22,081 nucleotides of DNA, from contig CAMOIZ010000006.1 in assembly GCA_946616385.1 (NCBI GenBank), positions 1 to 22,081 of the forward strand. Reading direction: 5' to 3'. A model generated the notes under the pieces. It worked only from the letters and a program-made list of their open reading frames with translations. It was not told the origin of the DNA and did no database searches. The position numbers were made by a program, and so were the translations under genes. This document shows, in pieces, positions 1 to 7,131 of the stretch (its first letter is position 1; every line of letters begins with the position of its first letter). The stretch is from an uncultured Bacteroidales bacterium. GTDB lineage: Bacteria; Bacteroidota; Bacteroidia; Bacteroidales; UBA932.

Positions 1-825
1 GGCGACGGATATCGCTTTGCCCGAGATGCCGGGCACAGCATCACGCCTCTGTTCCCTTCCCTCACGGCGCTTGTGCCCAAGGGCTACAAGGTTTCGGAAG
101 AAGGCAGGCACATCGACAGGTCCACTCCTCTGAGCGAACTGGGGGAAAAGTTCCAGAATGTCCACTTGAAGAACATTGGAGTTCAACTCGAGATCGAAGG
201 GACCGTTGCAGACAGCGAATTCGGCGACATTGATTTCACAGACGGAGGGATTGAAGGCCCCATAGGCTTCCAACTCAGCCGCAAGGCAGTCAAAGCCATG
301 ATCAACGGCTCCCGGGTCAGCCTTGTTCTTGACCTGAAATCAGGAGTTCCCCTTACCGAACTCACGGCCCGTATCAAGGAACTCTGGACCCAGATCGACA
401 AGGATCCCCGAAGCCGCGGTGTAAGGGAAAAGGAGAAATGCCGCATTTTGCTGGGCAAACTGATGCCTTGGGAACTGATTCCGGCTTTTACTGCAAGCAA
501 TCCGGGGATAATCACCCTTGAACGCAAAGGGCGTACCGACACGAAAGTCTGGATCAATCTCCCTACCATCGCAAAATGCCTGAAAGAATGGAGGTTCGAG
601 ATAGCAGGATATGTCGGATATGAGCGCGCGGTGGTTACCGCCGGAGGAGTTAATACCGATGAAGTCGTTGCAAAGACACTTGAATCGAGACTTGTGCCAG
701 GGCTGCATTTCTGCGGTGAAGTGCTGGACATCGACTCCGACACAGGCGGATACAACCTTCATACAGCTTTCGCAACCGGCCTCCTTGCCGGGCAGAGCGC
801 CGCAAAGTCCCTGCTGAAAGGCTAG
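1..825 (+). CDS. HI0933/YhiN-family FAD-dependent oxidoreductase, 3' part (5' end outside the window)
   Basis: The frame is open from base 1 (first residues GDGYRFARDAGHSITPLFPS) to the TAG at 823-825, so about 274 residues of a usually ~400-residue protein are visible. The N-terminal Rossmann FAD-binding motif must lie upstream of the window. The C-terminal FAD-contacting signature of the HI0933-like flavoproteins is clear: TAGGVNTDEV, then GEVLDIDSDTGGYNLHTAFATG and a small-residue-rich final helix. The opening GDGYRFA..GH...P..PSL also fits that family. Members are often labelled aminoacetone oxidase family or BaiN-like flavoproteins, and the physiological substrate is generally unknown. 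Its TAG shares the palindrome CTAG with the stop of the convergent regulator gene. Nothing ties it to the neighbouring glycan locus, so it is probably an unrelated flanking gene. Family assignment is firm and function is not. Confidence 0.88.
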   Translation, partial: GDGYRFARDAGHSITPLFPSLTALVPKGYKVSEEGRHIDRSTPLSELGEKFQNVHLKNIGVQLEIEGTVADSEFGDIDFTDGGIEGPIGFQLSRKAVKAMINGSRVSLVLDLKSGVPLTELTARIKELWTQIDKDPRSRGVREKEKCRILLGKLMPWELIPAFTASNPGIITLERKGRTDTKVWINLPTIAKCLKEWRFEIAGYVGYERAVVTAGGVNTDEVVAKTLESRLVPGLHFCGEVLDIDSDTGGYNLHTAFATGLLAGQSAAKSLLKG

Positions 826-3800
826 GCGTTCCTGCGGTATTCTCCCGGAGTGGTGCCGAAACGCTTGGCGAATTCCCGGTAAAAATACGCCTTGTTGGTA
901 AATCCGCAGCCGTACATTATCTCCTGCACAGTGCGCCGCGTAGTCTTGAGCTGCCGCTCGGCGAAGTCGAGACGGATGTTGCGGATGAATTCCACTGGAG
1001 CGGTTCCGGCAACCGCCTTCATTTTTCTGTAAAACTGCATCCTGCTGAGCATCAGCGACTCGGCCACTACATCCGGGGAGAGGTCGTCGCTGTCGATATG
1101 GGATGCGATGTAATCCACCACGGAGCCGATGAAGGCCTTGTCTTCCTTTTTCATTTCCCGCCCGGCATACTGCTCCACGGCCGACTTGGCCGAACGGCCG
1201 TATTCCATGATCTCGGCATCCCGGCCGAGCAGACGGTCAATGCGGGCCAGAAGATGCCTGGGATGGAAGGGCTTCGCCAGATATGCGTCCACCCCTTTCT
1301 CAAGGGCGTCGATCTGGGTATCGACATTGCCTTTTCCGGACAGGAGAATGAAAGGGATATGGCTCAGGCGGCTGCTGCCCCGCATGGCGCGAAGCAGGGC
1401 GATTCCATCCATTTCGGGCATGTAAAGGTCGGATATCACCACTTTCGGATCCCAGTCCCTCATGGCCTCGAGGGCTTCCCTGCCGTTATGCACCGCAATA
1501 ACGTCGAAACGCGAGGAAAGGATAGCCCGGATGAATTCCAGGACGTCGTCATCGTCGTCGGCCACAAGCACCCTGTCCTTGAAAGCGGGCGCTTCCGGAT
1601 GCTGTTGGGCCGCGTCGTCCGAAGCGGCGACGCGGACACCCTCGTCCGGGATTTCGTCCGAGAGGGAATTTCCGGAATAGACCGGCATTCCCTCCTCGGC
1701 TTCGAGCTGCGGAAGACAGATATGGAAAGTGGTGTAGGTGCTGCCGTCGCTGCGGATGGAAATGTCTCCTCCGTGCAGTTCGACAAGGCTCTTGCACATG
1801 GCAAGCCCGATTCCGTTGCTCGTGCGGCCTTTGGCCACCGCCCTTTCAAAGCGGTCCAGCACCGCATATCTGTCAAAAATGGAAGCCTGCCTTTCTGCGG
1901 GGATGCCCGAACCGTAATTCGTGAAATCCATTTCCAGCCGGTCTTTTCCGGGAGAAAGCGCCACCTCCACGGTTCCTCCGTCCGGGGTATATTTCATGGC
2001 GTTGGAGAGCAGGTTGAAGACGATTTTCTCCATGGAATCCCCGTCCGCATTCCATATCACCCCCTCTTCAGGGCAGTTCAGGCGGAAGAATAGAGATGAG
2101 CTGCTGATTCTTTCCCTGAAATAATCGAGTTCGGAATTGATCAACGCCACCAGATCCACCCGTCCTATGCGGATCCGCAGATGGCCGGTCTCGGCCTTCC
2201 GGAAGTTGATCAGCTGCTGGATGAGGCTCTGCATCCTGCCCGAGTTGGATTCTATGGAATTCAGGTACTTCAGGCCTGCGGCCGACACTGCCTCGCTCCT
2301 TCGCAACTCCTCGCAAGGGCCGTAAATGAGGGTCAGCGAATTGGAAAACTCGTGGGCTATGTTGGTGAAGAAATCCAGTTTCGCTTCATGAATCTCTTCC
2401 GCAACCCGCCGCTGCTCCTCTTCCTGCTTGCGGCGCTGCCTGTACTTCCTGCGTTCCCTCAGCTGGAACTGGACAACCCCCACCGCAATCACGGCAAGAA
2501 TCAGGTAGATGGTTTTTGCAAGGCGCGTGCGCCACCACCAGTCCTGCACGCGAAGCGGCAGGGTGTATTCATCGTCGCACCAGTTGCCGTAGGAATCGCT
2601 GTGCCTCACGCGGAGCAGGGCGTTGCCCGGACGAAGATTCGAAAAGATGAACTGCCCGGAGTTCCCTACCCTCACCCAGTCCTGGGTAGTACCTTCCAGC
2701 ATGTATGAAATCTCGCATCTGTCGGTGCCGGCATAGTCCACCGGCACAAAGACAAAACCCACAGAATTCGTTCCCGGCGGAAGCACGAGCTTTTTCCGAC
2801 CGGAATCGTCCTGCAGAATGGTGGAAGCATTCATCACCCTGTTGTCTATCACCACCGATTTGAGCAGGAAGGGAGGGTTGAACACATTGCCGGCGACTTC
2901 CGACGGATTGAACTTGTTGAATCCGGATATTCCGCCGAAATACAGATACGTGCCGTCGCTGAAATATGCCCCGTCGGAGAACTCGTTGCTCTGCAGTCCG
3001 TCGTTCTGGCTGTACGACACCGCAATGCCCTTGTCGGGCTCCAGCCTGGCAAGCCCGTTGTTGGTGCTGATCCATATCCTGTTTTCCGAGTCCTGGAGGA
3101 CGCCGTGCACGGTATTGCCCGGGAGGCCGTCCGCCACCGAATACGAACGCACGTCCCCGCCGGGGCCGAACGCGAAAAGCCCCATCCCTGAACCCGCCCA
3201 AAGCGTGCCGTCGGAAGATCTCGCGACGCAAAGCATATCGTCCGCAGAACCCGATGGGAGGGTTTGAGCTGTTCCGCTTTGCTTGTCAAGCCTCACGAGC
3301 CCGCCGCCCCTGGTTGCCGCAATGATGTGCGACGGCCCGTCGGCAAGAAGGGAGTAAACTATATTGCTTCCCAGCACATCAAAGGAATAGTTCGCGGCCG
3401 AACGGACAGCAATGCGGCCGGCCCGCCTCTCGATACCGAGACGGTAAAGCCCGAACCCGCTGGTGCCAACCCAAAGAGTGTCCCTGCCATCGGGAAGGAT
3501 GCAGTAAACCGACGAGAAGCCGAGCGAATCAGGGAGCGACAACGCCCTGATGCTCTTGGTCCGCTTGTCGTAGTATGTGACGCCTTTCCCGTCCCCTCCT
3601 ATCCAGGTTACGTCGGTATCGTCCTGCAGGGCGTAAACCGCATTGTCGGAAAGCCCGTTGCGCACGGTCATCCGGCGTTTCAGCTTTCCGCCCGGGGTAA
3701 AAACATAGATTCCGGAACCTTTTGTCCCAACCACAAGATCCCCGTCGGTATTCTTCGTAAAACACCGGACGGCGCTTCCTCCGAACCCATCCGTAACCGG

Positions 3801-4715
3801 ACCGAAATCGTAGATGCTCTCGGAAAGTTTCCAGATACCCTGCATGTCAGTGCCCACCCAGAGGATGTTCTGAGTGCCGCAAAGCAGCGACAGCACGCTC
3901 ACCCCGTCGAGGATTTTAGAACAGGAAGCGGAACGGAGATCAAGTTCATACACTCCGTCCATGGTGCCGAGAAAAAGCGAGGTCCCGTCGCAGTCCATCG
4001 CAAGGGCACGTCCTCCGGAGAAGGGAAGGAACAGATCCGAACCCAGCCTGCGCACGCCATCGGGCTGCTGAATCCAGATATCATCGTTTTTTGCATCGTA
4101 TCGAACGCAGAGTACCTTGCGCTCGAAGGGTGTCCAGTCGCGAAGCAGTTCTCCGTTTTCAGTAAGAATCCAAAGTACGGAAGCCCGGTCGTAAAAAATG
4201 CAGGTGGCGCTCAATTCTGTCACTTTCCGCTCAAGGTTGAAACTACGGCCGTCGAATTTGAAAATCCCGTGCGAATTCACCATGGCATACATCTGCCCGG
4301 AAGGGGAAGGCAAAAGGTGAAAAGACCTTTCGGCAAGCATGCGGCCATGCATGGATGAGGAGAAATAACGGGTAAAGGAATCGCTGGACGGATCGTAGCA
4401 GTCGATTCCGCGGTCGGTCGCCACCCACATTCTGCCGGAGGAGTCCTCGAAGAGTTCACGTACGACGCTGTTGCCGAGCGAGAGAGAATCGGCAGCGGAG
4501 GGCATGAATACCCTGAAGGCCCTGCTGTCGTAAACATTGAGCCCGTCCCACGTTCCGGCCCACAGCAGGGTATTGCCACCCTGGTAGAGTACGTTCACGG
4601 AACTGTTCGAAAGGCCGTCGGGGTTTCCGTAGCGTTTTATATCGTATTTTCCGTATACTTCCGTTGCAAAAAAAGTATACAATAAAGTTAATATGCTGAT
4701 TATCAGTTTCTTCAT
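822..4715 (-). CDS. Hybrid two-component system sensor/AraC-type regulator (HTCS)
   Basis: All parts of a one-polypeptide hybrid two-component regulator are present, about 1297 residues from the chosen start. In order: a signal peptide (MKKLIISILTLLYTFFATEVYG); many periplasmic beta-propeller repeats (for example LWAGTWDGLNVYD, MWVATDRGIDCYD, LWVGTSGFGLYRL, IWISTNNGLARLE); a Y_Y_Y domain near residues 650-730; one membrane helix near 733-752 (TIYLILAVIAVGVVQFQL); histidine kinase with H788; an ATPase domain with NLLSNAMKYTPDGG and GIGLAM; a receiver domain with D1096 (VVISDLYMPEMDG) and the AKP lysine; and a C-terminal AraC HTH. An ATG 15 codons upstream (4760) exists but lies upstream of the likely -7 promoter box, so 4715 is preferred. 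The H-box reads HEFSNSLTLI instead of the usual HE.RTPLT. It should sense an oligosaccharide in the periplasm and activate the divergent operon. The stop codon overlaps that of the convergent flavoprotein gene. Confidence 0.95.
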   Translation of the reverse strand: MKKLIISILTLLYTFFATEVYGKYDIKRYGNPDGLSNSSVNVLYQGGNTLLWAGTWDGLNVYDSRAFRVFMPSAADSLSLGNSVVRELFEDSSGRMWVATDRGIDCYDPSSDSFTRYFSSSMHGRMLAERSFHLLPSPSGQMYAMVNSHGIFKFDGRSFNLERKVTELSATCIFYDRASVLWILTENGELLRDWTPFERKVLCVRYDAKNDDIWIQQPDGVRRLGSDLFLPFSGGRALAMDCDGTSLFLGTMDGVYELDLRSASCSKILDGVSVLSLLCGTQNILWVGTDMQGIWKLSESIYDFGPVTDGFGGSAVRCFTKNTDGDLVVGTKGSGIYVFTPGGKLKRRMTVRNGLSDNAVYALQDDTDVTWIGGDGKGVTYYDKRTKSIRALSLPDSLGFSSVYCILPDGRDTLWVGTSGFGLYRLGIERRAGRIAVRSAANYSFDVLGSNIVYSLLADGPSHIIAATRGGGLVRLDKQSGTAQTLPSGSADDMLCVARSSDGTLWAGSGMGLFAFGPGGDVRSYSVADGLPGNTVHGVLQDSENRIWISTNNGLARLEPDKGIAVSYSQNDGLQSNEFSDGAYFSDGTYLYFGGISGFNKFNPSEVAGNVFNPPFLLKSVVIDNRVMNASTILQDDSGRKKLVLPPGTNSVGFVFVPVDYAGTDRCEISYMLEGTTQDWVRVGNSGQFIFSNLRPGNALLRVRHSDSYGNWCDDEYTLPLRVQDWWWRTRLAKTIYLILAVIAVGVVQFQLRERRKYRQRRKQEEEQRRVAEEIHEAKLDFFTNIAHEFSNSLTLIYGPCEELRRSEAVSAAGLKYLNSIESNSGRMQSLIQQLINFRKAETGHLRIRIGRVDLVALINSELDYFRERISSSSLFFRLNCPEEGVIWNADGDSMEKIVFNLLSNAMKYTPDGGTVEVALSPGKDRLEMDFTNYGSGIPAERQASIFDRYAVLDRFERAVAKGRTSNGIGLAMCKSLVELHGGDISIRSDGSTYTTFHICLPQLEAEEGMPVYSGNSLSDEIPDEGVRVAASDDAAQQHPEAPAFKDRVLVADDDDDVLEFIRAILSSRFDVIAVHNGREALEAMRDWDPKVVISDLYMPEMDGIALLRAMRGSSRLSHIPFILLSGKGNVDTQIDALEKGVDAYLAKPFHPRHLLARIDRLLGRDAEIMEYGRSAKSAVEQYAGREMKKEDKAFIGSVVDYIASHIDSDDLSPDVVAESLMLSRMQFYRKMKAVAGTAPVEFIRNIRLDFAERQLKTTRRTVQEIMYGCGFTNKAYFYREFAKRFGTTPGEYRRNA

Positions 4716-4731
4716 AAAAACACGTTTTTTA

Positions 4732-4739
4732 CAAAAATA
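4732..4739 (-). promoter_or_regulatory. Putative -7 box for the regulator gene
   Basis: On the minus strand this reads TATTTTTG, an exact match to the Bacteroidetes -7 consensus TAnnTTTG. It lies 16 bases before the ATG at 4715, giving a very short leader. No TTTG -33 box sits at the ideal 19-21 base spacing. A TTTG further upstream (about 4766-4769 region on the opposite strand context) is at a poor distance. The site favours translation from 4715 rather than from the ATG at 4760, which would not be transcribed from it. Confidence 0.4.
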
Positions 4740-4805
4740 ACAAAAAAGTAAGAATTGCATACTCTTTTGTCAAATAAATATACCGCTACGATCACTTAAA
4801 GCGAG

Positions 4806-4813
4806 TAATTTTG
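4806..4813 (+). promoter_or_regulatory. Putative -7 box of the PUL operon promoter
   Basis: TAATTTTG matches TAnnTTTG exactly and sits 24 bases before the GH130 start codon. The expected -33 TTTG is missing at the right distance, which would fit a promoter that depends on an activator such as the HTCS encoded next door. The activator's binding site is not identifiable from a single sequence. The whole divergent interval 4716-4837 is AT-rich compared with the flanking genes. Confidence 0.45.
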
Positions 4814-4837
4814 CGAAGAAACTAAGACCAATATCAT

Positions 4838-5887
4838 ATGGATATCGCAAAACGCAATCCCGCAAACCCCATTCTCAGGCCATCGGACCTGAAGGCGTGC
4901 ATCCCCGGCATGGAAATCACATGTCTGCTTAATCCCGGAGTATTCCGCATGAATGGAAAAACCTGGCTCCTGCTTCGCGTCGCCGAACGACCTATACAGG
5001 AGAACGGTGTCATCAGTTTCCCGGTTTACAATGAAAAAGGAGAAATAGAAGTACTGCGTTTTTCGAAGGACGATCCGGACCTCGACGCAAGCGACCCGCG
5101 CGTTATCGGCTACAAAGGGCAGAACTATCTCACCACCCTTTCATATCTGCGCCCGGTATGCAGTGACGACGACGTTCATTTCCGCGAAGACCCTTCCGTA
5201 AAGCCCATTTTCGGAGAAGGATTCCAGGAGTCTTTCGGCATCGAAGACTGTCGCGTCGCCACGATGGAGGACGGATTCTGGCTCACGTTTACCGAAGTGT
5301 CGCCCGTCGCCGTGGGCGTAGGGCTTATACATACTAAAGATTTCAACGCGCTCACGCGCGAGGGGATGATATTCCCTCCCCACAACAAGGACTGCGCCCT
5401 CTTCGAAGAAAAGATAGGCGGCAAATGGTATGCCTTCCATCGCCCCAGCAGCCCCGAACTCGGAGGCAATTACATCTGGGTGGCGGAGTCGCCCGACCGC
5501 ATCCACTGGGGCCGCCACAAATGCATAGCCACAACCCGCCGCGGAATGTGGGACAGCGCCCGCGTGGGTGCAGGCGCAGCGCCGGTCCGCACGGAAAAAG
5601 GATGGCTTGAAATCTATCACGGGGCCAATGCGGAAAACCGCTATTGCCTCGGAGCCCTGCTGCTGGATTTGGAGGACCCGACCAAGGTCCTTGCCAGGAG
5701 CGAAGAACCGATAATGGAGCCGGTCGCCCCCTACGAACAGACAGGATTCTTCGGAAACGTCGTGTTCACCAACGGTTTCTACCGCACCGGAGAAGATACG
5801 GTAAAAATATTCTACGGAGCATCCGACGAGGTTATCTGCAGCGCGGAATTCTCCATAAGTGAAATCCTCAATACCCTTCACGTGTAA
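4838..5887 (+). CDS. GH130 family beta-mannoside phosphorylase or mannosidase
   Basis: This is a 349-residue five-bladed-propeller enzyme of family GH130, with no signal peptide, so cytosolic. Family features seen: the N-terminal NPILRPSD, LLNPGVFRMNGKTWLLLRVAERP (residues 30-52), GIEDCRVA (134-141), NKDCALFEEK, WYAFHRPSSP, YIWVAESPDRIHWG, WDSARVGAGAAPV and GFFGNVVFTNG. D137 in the EDCR motif aligns with the family's general acid, though most phosphorylases read EDPR there. GH130 enzymes release mannose-1-phosphate from beta-mannosides, or, in a branch of Bacteroides enzymes, hydrolyse beta-1,2-mannosides. I lean to the second branch from the overall look of the sequence but cannot prove it. 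It is first in the operon and its TAA overlaps the ATG of the MFS gene by one base. Enzyme and transporter would then form a cytosolic end-stage for imported mannosides. Confidence 0.93.
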   Translation: MDIAKRNPANPILRPSDLKACIPGMEITCLLNPGVFRMNGKTWLLLRVAERPIQENGVISFPVYNEKGEIEVLRFSKDDPDLDASDPRVIGYKGQNYLTTLSYLRPVCSDDDVHFREDPSVKPIFGEGFQESFGIEDCRVATMEDGFWLTFTEVSPVAVGVGLIHTKDFNALTREGMIFPPHNKDCALFEEKIGGKWYAFHRPSSPELGGNYIWVAESPDRIHWGRHKCIATTRRGMWDSARVGAGAAPVRTEKGWLEIYHGANAENRYCLGALLLDLEDPTKVLARSEEPIMEPVAPYEQTGFFGNVVFTNGFYRTGEDTVKIFYGASDEVICSAEFSISEILNTLHV

Positions 5888-7131
5888 TGAAAGGCCTCAA
5901 CGAACTCGCCTATTTCAAGTCGCAGCCGCTTCAGATCCGTACCCTGCTGCTGACCAACCTGCTGTTTGCAATGGTGCTTCCGCTGATAGAGATATTCGCG
6001 GGCGCTTATATCATGCGCAATACCGGAAGTCCTTCATGGGTGGTTGTCTATCAGCTCTGCATGTATGTAGGAATCGTGATGTCCGCACTCCTCAACGGGC
6101 TCCTGCTGCGCTGGTTCAAATCGTCGCAGCTGTATGCTTTCGGCATCATCATTTCGTCGGTAGCGCTGATGGTCATGATGTTCATCCGGAGCGTCACCCT
6201 CCCCATGCTCTGCGGCACAGGCTTTCTCATCGGCCTCTCCACCGGATTCTTCTGGACAAACCGGTACCTGCTCACCCTGTATGCCACCGACGACGACAAC
6301 CGCAACTACTTCTTCGGGTTCGAGTCGTTCTTCTTCTCGCTCTGGAACATAGTGATTCCCATCGTGGTGGGCACCTTCCTCGCCTATATCGACGGCAGGA
6401 CCATATTCGGAATCGTCTTTTCGGTAAATTCGGGATACAGGATCATTACGGTCGCGGCATTCATAATAGCGCTCTGCGCCTGCATCGCCCTCTCCAGAGG
6501 GACTTTCCGCACGCCTGAAAGCAAGAATTTCTTCTATCTGAAATACCATCCGCTCTGGAACAAGCTTCTTTCCCTCGCCGGGCTCAAGGGAATGGTCCAG
6601 GGATTCCTCGTCACCGCCCCCGCGATCCTTATCATGAAATTCATCGGAGGAGAGGGTTCCCTCGGGCTCATTCAGGGGATAGGTGGCGCGCTCACGGCCG
6701 TGCTGGTCTATATCCTGGGACGCGTTGCGAAACCTGAGGACCGCATGAAGATCTTCGGATTCGGACTGCTCGTCTTCTTCCTCGGCACCCTTGCGAACTG
6801 CATGCTGTTCTCCGCCGCGGGAGTCATCATCTTCATCCTCTGCAAAGTCCTTTTCCAGCCCCTGCACGACCTTGCCTACATGCCTACGATGATGAAAACC
6901 ATCGACGCCGTGTCGAAAATCGAGAACAGGGACGAGTATTCCTATATCATGAGCCACGAATTCGGGCTGTTCCTCGGACGCGCATTCGGGATGGTGCTCT
7001 TCATCGTGATGGCCAGGCTCTTCTCCGAAGACATAGCCCTGCGCTATGCGCTCCTGATCGTGGGAGCCCTGCAGATGCTGAGTCTGCCTCTGGCACAGAA
7101 TATTATCAAGAACATCGACGGCAGAAAATGA
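5887..7131 (+). CDS. MFS transporter, probable oligosaccharide permease
   Basis: A 414-residue, highly hydrophobic protein consistent with twelve membrane helices and a major facilitator fold. Visible helices include TLLLTNLLFAMVLPLIEIFAG, YAFGIIISSVALMVMMFI, GTGFLIGLSTGFFWTNRYL and GLLVFFLGTLANCMLF. A loop GRVAKPEDRMKIFG fits the cytoplasmic loop that carries charged residues in MFS proteins. It starts at the ATG overlapping the GH130 stop (TAATG) and ends overlapping the next gene (ATGA), so all three are translationally coupled. GH130 genes in Bacteroidetes are often paired with an MFS or cation symporter that brings the short mannoside across the inner membrane, and that is the inferred role. 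The substrate is not readable from the sequence. Confidence 0.88.
   Translation: MKGLNELAYFKSQPLQIRTLLLTNLLFAMVLPLIEIFAGAYIMRNTGSPSWVVVYQLCMYVGIVMSALLNGLLLRWFKSSQLYAFGIIISSVALMVMMFIRSVTLPMLCGTGFLIGLSTGFFWTNRYLLTLYATDDDNRNYFFGFESFFFSLWNIVIPIVVGTFLAYIDGRTIFGIVFSVNSGYRIITVAAFIIALCACIALSRGTFRTPESKNFFYLKYHPLWNKLLSLAGLKGMVQGFLVTAPAILIMKFIGGEGSLGLIQGIGGALTAVLVYILGRVAKPEDRMKIFGFGLLVFFLGTLANCMLFSAAGVIIFILCKVLFQPLHDLAYMPTMMKTIDAVSKIENRDEYSYIMSHEFGLFLGRAFGMVLFIVMARLFSEDIALRYALLIVGALQMLSLPLAQNIIKNIDGRK

Noticed and set aside
3264..4358. Plus-strand open frame (364 codons) inside the regulator gene
   Set aside because: It is antisense to well-defined propeller repeats of the HTCS and has no domain of its own.
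4784..4803. CGCT...AGCG imperfect inverted repeat in the divergent promoter region as a regulator site
   Set aside because: Only four bases per arm, which is expected by chance, and no second copy supports it.
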